Source: Cafeteria roenbergensis (Eukaryota > Sar > Bigyra > Bicosoecida > Cafeteriaceae). Taken from it: a stretch of DNA of 64,000 bases. Positions within the stretch are counted from its first letter, which is position 1, and every line of letters starts with the position of its first letter. The DNA lies in the NCBI GenBank assembly GCA_008330645.1, contig VLTN01000008.1, forward strand, positions 62,001-126,000, given 5' to 3'. Below the pieces are notes generated by a model, which was not told the origin of the DNA, ran no database searches, and saw nothing but the letters and a program-made list of their open reading frames with translations. The position numbers and the translations under genes are program-made. Below are positions 49,084 through 60,281 of the stretch, in pieces.

Positions 49084-52000
49084 TCATTCGCCAAGGATGG
49101 CTTCGTGGAAGCTGGCGGGGTCGACAGGCTTCATCAGCAGCGCGTCCGCCCCCGCCGCGACGGCCTCGGCCTCTGCAGCGGTGGAGCCATCCCCCGTCAC
49201 AACGAGCAGCCGCGGCTGCCAGCCTGCCGGGCACCGGGGCCGCATCGCCCGGAGGGCGCGAAGCGTCTCGATCCCGCCCATGACGGGCATGTTCCCGTCC
49301 AGCACGATGACGTCTGGCAGTGTCGGGAGCACGAGCCCTGCCCGGCGGGACGACGTGAGGGCCTCCGCAAGCCACCGGGAGGCTGGGCCGTCCTTGTCCC
49401 TGGAAGTGCCGCCCAGCTCACTGGGGTGGTGCGTCATGGCGGAGACGGTGACGCTGCGGCCCGCGGGCCCGGGGGTGGCCTCTGAAAAGGAGCCCTCCAC
49501 CACTGATGCGTCGCCGTCGTCGCTTGCGGCGCTGCCGTCGCCCGACCCACCTACCGTCGGGGACTCTGCTCGGCCCGGGGGCACGCTGCCGGCGTCCACT
49601 TCCCCGTTAGGGACGCGCGCCAGCGCGGCCTCCAGCGCCGATACCAGCTCGCCCCCGTGGCTGAACTGCTGCGTGCTGGCTCCCCACCGCCGCAACAGCG
49701 ACGCCATCACGCGCGTCGTCACTTCGTCGTCGTCCGCAATCCATGCAAGCTTGCGCTGAAGCGTCTTGGCAGGGCGAGCTCCGCCCTCCACGCCGCTACT
49801 GACGCGCCTGGGTCCGCGCTGCTTCAGGCTGGAGCGGCGTCGCCGACCACGGCCGGCAGACGGCGTCACTGCCGCCTGGCCCGAGTCCGGAACGCCCTGG
49901 CCTCTGGGCAGCACCCACACCGGCACGCGGAGCCAAACAAGCGCGCCCCGGTCAGCCCCGTCGCTCGCCACGCCGGCTTCGCCGTTGAGCGATGCCGCCA
50001 CGCCCCGCACCACAGCGAGCCGCAGACCTACGGAGGAGGCACCGAACACGTCCCCGCGGCTGTGCTCCAGCGTGGCGAACGGGTCGAACGGGTCGGCTGT
50101 GAGCAGGGCCGTGGTGTCGAAGCCCGTGCCGCCGTACCGGACCTGGATACGCAGCTCTGCTGGCCGCGGCGCCGAGGCGGCCCCGGGCACGTTGGGCCGC
50201 GGCCCGGCCCGCATGCGGCCGGACGGCGGAAGGATCGCCGCCCGAACCCACACCGCCCGGCCCGGCTGCCCCTGCGAGGAGGACGAGATGCGGGCCGCGC
50301 CCACCCCGGCAGTCGCAGCCTGCCTTGACCCCGATGACGTGGCGGAGGCGGGCCCGGACGCCTCCAACGCCGACAGCGTGGACGCACGGGTGGGGCGCGG
50401 CGCGGTGGCCGCTCCCGCGAAGACGGCCGCAGCAGGCGGCGGCGGTGGGGCCGCTGCGCTGGCCGAGGTGCCGAGCGCGAGCAGCGCCACGGCCGCCTGC
50501 CTGATGCGCGCGTGATCGCTCAAGATGTCCCAGTCAGCCGACCCCCCCTGCGCCTCGGGGTCAGAGGACGCGGGGGTGACGCTGCCAGCGCCGGGGCCCG
50601 AGCAGCAGAGCGCTCGCCAGCGGGGGGGGGGCGAGGGCGGGGGGCCGGTGCTGTCGCGCCCCCGCTGCAGCTCCCCGCTGGCCTTGGACACGGCCCACGC
50701 GGCAGTGGGGTCGGCAGCGTCGTGGTCCGCCGAGGCGCGGGTGGAGCGCACCCCTTTGCTGCCCCTGCCGCCGCCCCCGTCGGCGGGCGCCGCCTCCAGA
50801 CAGAGCGCGGGCCCACACCCCGTGATGGTCAGGGCGACGCCAGCGGCGGCGCGCTCCCCTGAGAAGTGGCCCGCGATGGCCCACGCCCATCCGGCGTCCA
50901 CTCGCCCCCACGACGCTCTGGTCATCGCGTCAGGCTCCGCCAGCCGCTGCCACAGCAGCAGGTCGTCCAGCTGCTGCTTGGCCGCCTCGAGCGACGTCTT
51001 GAGGTCCCGCATGAGCGACGCGGACGAGGGCAGCTCGGCAGCAGCGGCCGCCGACGCCGCCTGATCCGGCTCCGCTGTCAGCCCGGCGGTTGCGCCGCCG
51101 TCCGCCGCGAGCTCCAGAGACGGGAGGGAGGCCCCGCCTGTGGCCGCGGTGTCCACGCCTGCCGTGTCGAAGGCGGGAAGCAGCGGCGCGTCGCTGCCGA
51201 AGGACAAACCTGCCTCGAGCTGACCGCCGGGCAGTAGACGTGCGTGCGGGGCGCCGCCGGCGCGGCTGACGATGGCGAGGAGGTCGGCCCCGGCCGGGGC
51301 TCCCGATGCGACGGCGCGGTGCTGCGCCTCGGACAGGCGAGAGGGCTCGTCGGGCGCCAGGAGGGACCCGGCGCTGGCTGAGGGCTTGTGCCCACGGGAC
51401 CCGCTGCGGACGGCTCGCGGCGACGCCGCGGGGCGGGGGCGAGCCTCTGCGCGCAGCTGGGAGCGGGGCCGGTCGCTGGGCCGGGAGCGGGAGCGAGGCG
51501 TCTTGCGGGCGCGGGGCGTCCGGCGGGAGCGGGGCGTCTGGCGGGAGCGGGAGCGGGCGGCGGGGCTGCCTTCTGCGGCGGTGGGGGTGAGACGCTCCGC
51601 TCGGGACCGACGGTCCGCCGTCGACGTGCGCAGCGATGTGGGCGTAAGGCGGCTCCTCGCCCGCCGGTGGCGGTCCGTCGGGGCATCAGTCGTTCGGGCT
51701 GCCCCGCCTGCCGGTGCTGCCGCCGAGCCATCGTCCAGATCGAGGAGGTCGAGGCAAAGCATGGCAGAGTTGAGGGGGCCCCGCGAGTGGTGCCCCACGT
51801 AGATGGCCGCCTGCTGAAGCCTGTCCGAGCGAGCGCGGCTCTCCGCCTCCTTGGCCCGAGAGGTCACGCCGCGCAGCTGGATGGCGATGGCGGCCACAGG
51901 GCCAAAGACCATGATGCCGAGGCAGAGGGCAATCACGCTGTTGATGGACACTACGGAGAGCATGCGGGCGCGGTTGGGCTGCTGCAGCAAGTCGTAGCCG

Positions 52001-53114
52001 GCTGGCCAGTTCTGCGCCGGAAGAGCGCGGGCGGCTGTTTCGTTCCACTGCTGGCAGCCTGCCGTGCCTCCAAACACGTTGACCGCACCCACCGTGAGCA
52101 CCACCACAATGACGCGCGAGCCCGTGACGAGGGCGCGCTCGATCGGACTCGCCCGCTCGTGAGCGGCGCGCACGCGTCGCGGCGCCGTCCGGGGGCAGCC
52201 GAAGTCGATTGCCCAGCGAACGGCCGGGCTGCCGACAGCATGCACGAGGATGAGCGCTATGCTCAGAGCCCACGTCGGAGCGGGCTCGCTCATGAAGCCC
52301 AGCATCATGAGCGCCGTCGTGGGCACGTCCATCGCAGCGACAATCGCTTCCGTCGCCCCGCCGCGAGTGACACGGCAGCGGCACCAGCCCAAGCTGGGCC
52401 ATGCGAGCGTCTGCTCCTCCCCTGGGCTCCACGGCAGCCCAAGGGCCGCGATGATTGCTGAAGCGAAAATGCCGCGCAGCGTTGGGGTTTGCAGCACGTA
52501 GGTGCACCCGTGGTCGAACGGCAGTAGTGGAATGAGGACTCGGCGCCCTCCGATGAGCGCAGGCGAGAGAAGGAGCATCAGCACCGTCGCAAGGAGCAGC
52601 AGGAAGATCCTGCGCAGGCAGCAGTGGCGCCACGGGCGCGCGGGCTGCAATGGAGCCTCGCCTGCCGCTGTCACCGCAGGCGCCGCAGCCGACAGCCGCA
52701 GTGAACTCACCTCGTCCGCAGCTCCTTCGGGACCTTTGCCGGCAGCGAGAGGAAGAGCACCAGGACTACGATGGGGAGCGCCATGCCAGCGTTGAGCGCA
52801 GCGTCGGCGAGGCTCGCTTGCAAAGTCAGGGCCATGGCATCGCTTTTCGCTGACGCGGCCGACGCAGCGGCTTCTGACGAGCTGTTGCTCGCTGCTGCCG
52901 TCGCGTGCATGGCCACCGTCATGGCGCGGCTTGCCTCCGTGATGGGGTTCTTGGAGATGACAAACCACGAGGAGCGCGGGTTCGCCAGGGCGCCGCTCAA
53001 GGCACCGACGGCGAACAGCGCAAGCGCGCGCAGGACGAGCGCTGCGCATCGGTCCAGAACGAGCTCGACCCGGGGCCGCGCTTGGCCCCGCGGCCGAGAC
53101 CCGCTTGCGGCCAT
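49084..53114 (-). CDS. Membrane hybrid histidine kinase with degenerate ATPase domain
   Basis: 1309 aa from exons 53114-52711 and 52609-49084 (an earlier ATG at 53201 would add 29 aa). About seven hydrophobic segments occupy residues 25-400. The phospho-acceptor box reads VGHHSRGPLNSAML with His408. The residue after His is His rather than the usual Glu. A basic RSRQTPRSRRTPRARKTPRS-like linker follows. The ATP-binding region keeps only a shadow of the fold: no NAxKH N-box (LLALGTSASA stands there), GGTGFD in place of DxGxG, and VGLRLAVVRG at the G2 box. The receiver at 1090-1309 is complete: acidic cluster D1094-D1096, phospho-acceptor Asp1239 in VLDGNMPVMGG, and Lys1295 in LMKPVD. It probably does not bind ATP and may serve as a partner or phospho-relay. 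Paralogue of the neighbouring gene. Confidence 0.88.
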
Positions 53115-53233
53115 CGCCCTGCCTGGGCAGCCCGGGCCCCCTGCTTGCGACGCGCCGACGAGCTGGGGGGCGCCAGAGCGTGCCACGAGGTGCGGACGCA
53201 TGCCGGCTGGCGGGGACGCTGCGTTGCTTTACT
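53115..53233. promoter_or_regulatory. Shared bidirectional promoter region
   Basis: Only ~120 bp separates the start codons of the two head-to-head hybrid histidine kinase genes (about 30 bp if the longer start of the minus gene is used). Co-regulation is inferred from this; no core element is recognised. Confidence 0.45.
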
Positions 53234-56200
53234 ATGACCGTCGCGACTTTTCAGAGTCAACTCACTTCAAGGAAGCGCGAGACTTGCGAACTTGGCGACA
53301 CAACGTCTCCCCGGTCAGCCGCAGGGATGCCGGGGACTGCGGCCTCCCCCGCCGCCTCCCAGGCGCGAGAGCCGGACCAAGCGCGCTTGCTCGCGGCGGA
53401 TCGCGACCAGTGGCCGCGCAGAGAGGTCCGGCCCGGCAAGCTTGGTCGCTCGGCGGCATGCGCAACTCCCAGCTGGCTGTCGGCTCGCACGGCCGCCGCC
53501 GTGGCGGTAATGGTTTGCGCGGCCGCATGCAGCCTTGCGCCGATCACGTGTGACCCGTGGGTGGACCTGCGCTCCTCCCCGCGCCTGGACGCGCTCACCT
53601 GGCTGGCCAGCGGCGGCGCGGACAGCAGCCTTATCGAGGCGTCTGTCGCTGTCAACGCTGTCGGCGGGGTGCCGCTGAGCTCCGAGCTCCTCACGGCCGT
53701 CATCGGCGTAGCGTGGCTGGCGTACGCGGCGTCGGTCTTCCGCCAGGCCCCCGCCTCGACGCGCAAGCGGTGAGCCAGCTCAGCCGTTCGTGTTCGGCGC
53801 GTCTGCCATCATGTGAGCAAGCCGCGCTCGGCACCACGCCGCCGCCAACGCCCTGGCCTCGCCAATGTGGAGCCCGCACGCGCTTCTCTCGCAGATCCGC
53901 CCTGTTCTTGGTGTTCCTTTTGATGGTCGCCGTGCGCACGGTGCTGTCGAACGGCGTCGTGCGGCAGCTGGAACTCGGCTCCTCAGCGCCAGGGACGTGT
54001 CTTTGGGTCCAGTCCCACGACAGCGCGACGGCCCCACTCATTGCGCTCATCGGCGTCGTGTTTCTCGACTGGAGCGATACCACCAGCAAGGCCTTTTCCC
54101 GGGAGGATCTCGCCGCCGGCGCGGCAATTCTGTTGGTTGGAATTCCTGCGTCAGTGTTCTACTACTTTACGGCGCAAAGTGCTGCCCTCGGGCCCAGCGA
54201 GACGTTCGACTGGCACATCGTCGCGGGCCTGAGCATCCTTATTGGCCTCCTGCTGGGCTTGTGGGCGGCCCGGTCGGAAATTACCAAGCGCTGCAGGCGT
54301 GCCCGGAGCTGCAAGCCCCGATGGGACGACTGGCTTGATTTGTTTCAGTTGTTGGCCTTCCCGCTTCTGTTTGCGCTGCTGAACATCGACTCGTCCGAGA
54401 CAGAGGGCTGCCCGCCCTGGTCGTTCAAAGGGCGATCGCTCGGCCAGAGCCCGCTGGCGCCTCCGGGTGCCCACTGGCCCGAGGGGATGGACCCTGCGTC
54501 ACCCGCCGCTCGTGCGCGCGTCCTGGACGCCATCGAGGCCAAGGCGGCCCTCAGCCTGGCCATCAGCGCAAATACCATCGCCCTCATCCTCGCCCAGCTG
54601 CTGCGCTCCCACTCGGAGGCCTCCAGCGTCGCAGAGCTCGAGGCCCAGGCGGCGGCCTCGGAGCTGCGCCTGGCCGTGGGATCGGTGTCCCACGAGGCGC
54701 GCGGGCCACTCAACTCCGCCATGCTCAGTCTGGGCTTGTTCGACGACAGCGCCCCCCCTGCAGCGCGCGCCGTCATCGCCAACGACCTGCGAGCCGCCAT
54801 CCTGGCGTCGAAGCGGCAGCTCGACGAGCTCAACGCCTGGGACGAGGGTGCCGCTGCAGCGCGCGGGAGAAAGGCGGACCCGACATGGGCCCCGATGGGG
54901 GGCCTCTCCAGGGCCCTGCTGATGCGCTTCGGGGGGGCCTGTCGGTCCGCCGGCATCAAGTTGAACCTCTCACTCTCGGGCGCCAAGTGCGCCACCTGGA
55001 AGTCCACACGCGCCCGGAGGCGTAGCCCGGACGCCCGTGGCGGGGCGGCAGGCGCGGAGCACGCCGCCGCCTCCAGCGCGTTCTGCTCAGCTGCGGTGAG
55101 CGATGCCAAGGCAATGACAGGCGCTGACAGCGCGGCCAGTGCGTCAGCTGCTGCTGCTGCTTCAGGCGCTGCCGCTGTTGCTGCTGCTGGCACGACGTCA
55201 ACGCACCGGGCTGGCCCCTCCTGCGAGCCGCTGGAGGGTTCTCGGCCGGCGGGCTGTGAGCCCGCCTTCGGCACGGAGCCTCCGCTCGTCGCGGCCAGGT
55301 CTGCGTCTCTGGCCAGCGTGCAGGTGGCTGGCGGCGCGACGGCGGACTCGCTCGTGCTCGAGGGCATGGAGCCGGTGCGCGGCTGGGAAGTGCTCCTCGA
55401 CCACGACCTGCTCGTCTCCGCCGTGGCCAATGCCGTGAGCAACGCCGTGAAACACAGCCCGTACGGCTCCGGCCGCATCGGCGTCGCGGTGGCCTGCGCG
55501 GTGGGCAAGCAGTTCACCCTCGCCAGCGGTATGCAGGAGCCCCACGACCCTGCCATGAGGCGCCACGGCTCTGCCACGAGCTCCGCGTCAGGCGCATCGG
55601 CGAGGCGGCAGGACGCTGGCTCCGGCATGCTTGCCGCTGCTGCCAGCGCAAGTCCGCCCCGTTCCGGCGGCCACCGCAGCGCCGCCGCGGACGCGGGGGC
55701 CTCGCCGCGGCCCCCATTGACCCCGGACGTGCAAGTGGCTCTGCCGGGAGTGCTTCACGTAGAGGTGCACGACAACGGCCGCGGCATCCCGGCGGCAATG
55801 CTGCGGGAGGGCGCGCTGTTCACGCCCTTCGCGCGGCTGAGGGACGGTGACGAGTCCCTCAGAATGTCCTCCTCGGGCCTGGGTCTCTCGATTATGCGGC
55901 GATGCGTCGTCGACGGGCTGGGGGGGCTCGTGGGCCTGGCGTCGCGGGAGGGCCGTGGCACCACGACCTACATCAGGGTGCCCGCGCTCTTCCGGCGGCC
56001 GGCCCAGGCGGCGGAGGGGGTGGGGGGCTGTCCGGCCAGCGGCGGCGGCGGCGCGGCTGAAAGCGGCAACGACGGCACAGAGGCACCGCTGGAGGCGGGG
56101 ATGTCCCGGGAGGCGGCTGCGGACGGGGGTGCGGTCGAGAAGCAGCCCTCCGCGCATGGAGGGTGGAGGGGTGGCGGCGGCGAGAGTGGCGGCGGGGTGG

Positions 56201-57609
56201 GGCGGGCGGAAGCGGCGCTGAGGGGCCGCAGCGCGAGCTCAGAGCGCCTGGTGGATGTGAGCAGCCCCGGGACTGGGTGGGCGAGGCGGCGGCCTGTTGC
56301 GGGGGCGGAAGCCGCGCGGCGGGCCGCGTCGACAGCGGTGAAGCGCGCGCAGCCGCAGCACGACCTGACGACCGCCCCCAACACGAAACAGTTTCGGGCG
56401 GTGCTGCGGGGCAGAGCCAGCGCAGGGACTGGCGACTCGCCCCGGACGAGTGACCTGGACGGGGGGGTGGAGGGCGTCAGCGGCAGCGCCTGGGCAGAGC
56501 CGTCGATCATGTCACCCTCTGGCTCTGCCGCTGCGCTTGCAGCCATCGAACAGGAGCCCCTGGGCCGAGCAGTCGCGCTGCCGGCGAGCGGGGGGGGCAT
56601 GGCTCGGCTCAGCCGTGACTTCGACTCGGACTCCACACCGCCGCCGCCCCGTGTGGGACCTGGCACGGGGGCGCTGCCGCTGCACGTGCGGGCGCTGTCG
56701 ACGGGCTGGTCCGGCGGCACCCCCCTGGCAGGGGGCAGCCTGGGAGGCCGGGGGCGGGCCGGCGGGGCGCGCAGCAAGGGGTCGCTCGTGACGTCGATTC
56801 GCGGCGAACGGACCCGGGAATCGGTGTCTGTCATGTCACGGCGCGGCCGCAGCTCCGAGGCCGGGAGCGACTCTGCGGCGAGCGACTGGTCCGGCGACGG
56901 GTCGGAGAGGACCCCCTCTGAGAGGGAGGCGGCCAGGCAGGAGCGGGCGGCGCGGCGGGCGATGAGGCGAGGCGAGCGGCAGCGGAGCCGGGCGCCAGAC
57001 AGCCACGCGGGGTCAGGCGCCGCCTTCACGAGGGCGGCAAGCGCGGGGCCGGACCCTGCGCGGCGGCGGGAGGTGAACATTCCTGGGTGGCTGGTGGGGC
57101 AGCTGGCGTATGTGGTGGACGACGAGCGAACGAACCGGACTCTGATGGCGCACCTGCTGCGGCGCTGGGGGCTGCGGGTGGAGACGTTCGAGGACGGGCG
57201 ACAGCTGATGGACGCGCTTGCGGCGCTGGGGCGGAAGCCGCATGAGGACGCCACGGCGGGGCCGGCCACGCCGACGCACCCCGCGCCGGGCAAGCGGCTG
57301 TGGACCGCGAGCGCGAGCGCGAGCGCTGCCCGAGGCATGGCTGCCACGGACCTTCCCGCCATCATCATGCTTGACATAGAGATGCCGAGGCTTGACGGCT
57401 TCGGCGCGCTCGCTGAGATGAACGGGATGGTGGCGGCGGGCACGCTGCCGTTCAGGCCGCCCGTCATCGTTGTGACGGGCAACACCCGCGCACGCGACAG
57501 GATGCGGCTTGAGGAGCTTGGCTGCCGGTCCATCGTGTTCAAGCCGTACGACCAGGACTCCCTCCTCGCGGAGGTGCGCAAGCTGAGGCCATGCAAGCAG
57601 TCAACTTGA
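53234..57609 (+). CDS. Membrane hybrid histidine kinase, intact
   Basis: 1416 aa from exons 53234-53769 and 53895-57609, in frame. About seven hydrophobic segments occupy residues 80-420. The DHp box VSHEARGPLNSAML has His445 with the usual Glu beside it. The HATPase domain keeps its boxes: NAVSNAVKHSPYG (Asn695), DNGRGI (Asp805), LFTPFARL, and SSGLGLSI, with a long Ser/Ala/Gly insert between N and G1. A disordered linker of ~370 residues follows. The receiver at the end has VDDER (Asp1254-1255), phospho-acceptor Asp1339 in MLDIEMPRLDG, the Thr in VIVVTGNTR and Lys1395 in VFKPYD. It should autophosphorylate and pass phosphate to its own receiver; no Hpt domain is seen. The sensor region is unassigned, so the stimulus is unknown. 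Confidence 0.93.
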
Positions 57610-57795
57610 GGAGTTGCGCTTTGCTTTCGTTGTCGTACGTGCTTGCTCGCATGCGCCTACACTGGCTGGCACAACTCTCAGTATTCGAGTGCAGTTATTG
57701 CTTGCTTCGAGGCAAATATCCGCTTGCAGGGACGGGCGACGCTGGCGAGAACAGCCGCATCACGGTCACACGCACAGAGCCCACCCGGTCGGACG

Positions 57796-59588
57796 ATGGC
57801 AGCCATGCGCCTCTCCGTGTCTTCGAACCGCGCGGGCCGCGGACTGGAGTTCCTGGCCCGCTTCCTGAACCTCTCTGGCTCCGTGGAAGTGGCCAAGGTT
57901 GCCGGCGACGTGAGCACTCCCCATTTCCTGCCTGCGCGCATCGCAAGCGCACAATGCCAGGCCGGGGCCTGAAGTGTGCGTGTGCGAATGCAACCATGGC
58001 CACGCGGACTCTTCCTTTGCCCCTCGCGGTCGCGCAGGCCACCGAGTTCAAGAGCGGAGCCGACGTGCTCACGCAGCCCGCGTCCATCGCCAAGGCGCTC
58101 CTTGGCGTGGCCACGCCGCCCCAGACCAGCATGCTCGGCGACAGCGCCGCCATCAAGGCTCAGGTGAGTCCTGCGCCGTGCACGCGCGTTTGGAGCGGGC
58201 TGGCGGTGCAGCCGGCGCGCCCGGCGCGAGTGTCCCAGGTCACTTGTCCCGCTGCTCTTTGCGCCGCACGTCCCACTCGCGGCGCCCCGCTGCGCTTCGC
58301 ATTCTGCTTTTGCGCAGGCCGGCCACTGGATCTCGCAGGCCATGCGCGAGGACGCCTCGGGCATGCTCAAGGCGTTCGACGCCAGCCTGGCGCTCAGCTC
58401 CTTCGCCGCCGGCCCCACCTTCACCGTGGCCGACGCGATGATGCTGCACTCGCTCCAGGCCGACATCGTGAGTCCCTCGCGTCCCCGGGCTGCGCAGCTT
58501 CGGGCGATGTCGCGCTCCCTCTCAGTCCCCCTGGGGATGCACAGCGCCCTTGGCGGGGTTCCCCGCTGCCCGCCGCAGCTGCGATCCCCATCCCCGCCTT
58601 CGCTCCTCCTGCCCCCGCTCGGCGCCCGCCGCAGGCCGAGGCCGTCCGCTCCGGCAGCATTGCCGACTTCCCCAACGTCGTCCGCTGGGCCCTCGTGGCA
58701 GAGCCCACGGCCAAGGCCGCTGCTCTCGACGCCGCGGCGCTCCCGGAGTCGCTCGGCATCACCGAGCCCCTGCTCAGGCCCGCTGAGTCCGCCAAGGCGC
58801 TCGCTGAGCTCCTCGGTAACGTGCCCGTGGCCCCTGTCGTGGCCGCTACCGCCGCGCCGACGGCTGCCAAGGTGGCGGCCCCGCCCGCGGCGCCCGCCGC
58901 CGCCGCCGCCGCTGCCGCCGCGGCCTCGTCTGCCGCGCCCTCGACCACCCCCGCCAACACCGGCAAGGGCGGCAAGGGCGGCAAGGGCGACGACGCCGCT
59001 GCCGGCAAGAAGGAGAAGGCTGCCAAGAAGGAGAAGAAGGCCAAGAAGCCCGCCGCCAAGGCCGCGGCGGCCGACGTGTCGCCCATGGCAGAGTGTGACT
59101 TCCGCGTGGGCCGCATCACCAAGTGCTGGGTGCACCCGGACGCAGACAAGCTCTTCTGCGAGGACATCGACTGCGGCGAGGCCTCGGGCGACCGCCAGAT
59201 CGCCTCGGGCCTCGTCGGACACTACGCCGACCCGTCCGAGCTCACTGGCAAGCTCGTCCTCGTGGCATTCAACCTCAAGCCCCGCCCCCTGGCCGGCTTC
59301 AAGAGCGCCGGCATGGTGCTCTGCGCCGCCACCCCGGACAAGTCATCCGTGGCCATCCTTGAGCCCCCCGAGGGCGCCGTGCCCGGCGAGCGCGTGACCG
59401 TCGCCGGGCACGAGGGCGAGGCCGCGGCCCCCCAGCGCATGGCCAAGAAGAAGATCCTCGAGGCAGCCATGCCGGACCTCATCGTCGACGATGGCCTCAC
59501 CGCCACCTACAAGGGCATCCCCCTCATGACGTCGGCGGGACCCGTCAAGATCTCCAACCAGATCTTCGCGGGAGCTCAGATCGCATGA
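57796..59588 (+). CDS. AIMP1/Arc1p-like tRNA-binding protein
   Basis: 447 aa from exons 57796-57909, 58038-58163, 58318-58467 and 58635-59588, all in phase. The N-terminal ~200 residues look like the GST-C helical domain that Arc1p and related factors use to dock synthetases (ISQAMREDASGMLKAF, PTFTVADAMMLHSL, FPNVVRWA). A Pro/Ala linker and a Lys-rich stretch (KKEKAAKKEKKAKK) lead to a C-terminal EMAP-II/tRNA-binding OB-fold at about 280: FRVGRITKCWVHPDADKLF, CEDIDCGEA, RQIASGLVGHY, LVLVAFNLKPRPLAGFKSAG and a terminal half with EPPEGAVPGERV. These proteins bring tRNA to aminoacyl-tRNA synthetases (family knowledge). It lacks synthetase catalytic motifs, so it is a stand-alone cofactor. Confidence 0.92.
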
Positions 59589-60255
59589 GCACGACCGCCC
59601 AGCGCAGCCCCCAGCCGGCCGGGCGAGCCAGGGCGCATGCATGCCTGCCAACGCTTCCGTGTGCGTGCGTGAGCGTGTCGCTCTGGCCCGGTTTGCCCAC
59701 CCGCCCCGCTCCGCTGCCCGCTCGGCAACCGTGCCTTCGTCCCCGCACTGCTCCTCCCCGCTCGCCTCCCTCACAACCGGCACTCGCACGCTCCGCCAGT
59801 GCAGCCGAGCAGCCGCCCCTCGCCGCGAGGCAGCCAGGCATCGGCGCGCCTCTTGCCGCATTCGCCCACAATGCCGCGCCCGCTCGAGTTTAGTTGCCCG
59901 GCGCACACGCTTCGGCAGACTGTGCGCACAAGCGCGCGCGCGGAAAGAGAGGGGGGGTCGCTGTGTGCCGGGAAACAAACACGGTGGGGGGGGGGGGGGC
60001 GTCGCTCCGCGTGGCCAAGCAGCGGGCGAGTGACAGACACCCCACCAGCCCCGCGCGCGCGATCTAACGCTGCGTGCGTGCGCAGGCTCTGCAGCGGCGC
60101 TGCGCTCCGGTTCTCGTGCGCTGCGTGGCGCCTGCAGCTTCGCGCCTCACGCATGCTTCGCATCTCCGCCATGCCAAGGGCCCGCTCTGAACCGCAGCCC
60201 CCCCCCCCTGCACAAAAGCCGCGACCGCCAATCCACAACGATGCCAGCACCAAAG
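59589..60255. other. Convergent intergenic region with poly-G tract
   Basis: 667 bp between two 3' ends. It contains a 14-G run at 59986-59999 and shorter poly-G and CT-rich stretches. No gene is seen. Confidence 0.45.
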
Positions 60256-60281
60256 TCAGCAGCAGCAGCAGCAGCAGCAGG
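60256..60281. repeat. CAG/CTG tract, poly-Cys C-terminus
   Basis: CAG units on the plus strand, read as TGC x7 then TGA at the end of the multi-pass membrane protein gene. Confidence 0.9.

Noticed and set aside
55968-57596. 542-residue minus-strand frame opposite the intact histidine kinase
   Set aside because: It covers the HATPase-to-receiver linker and the receiver itself, whose motifs are unmistakable on the plus strand.
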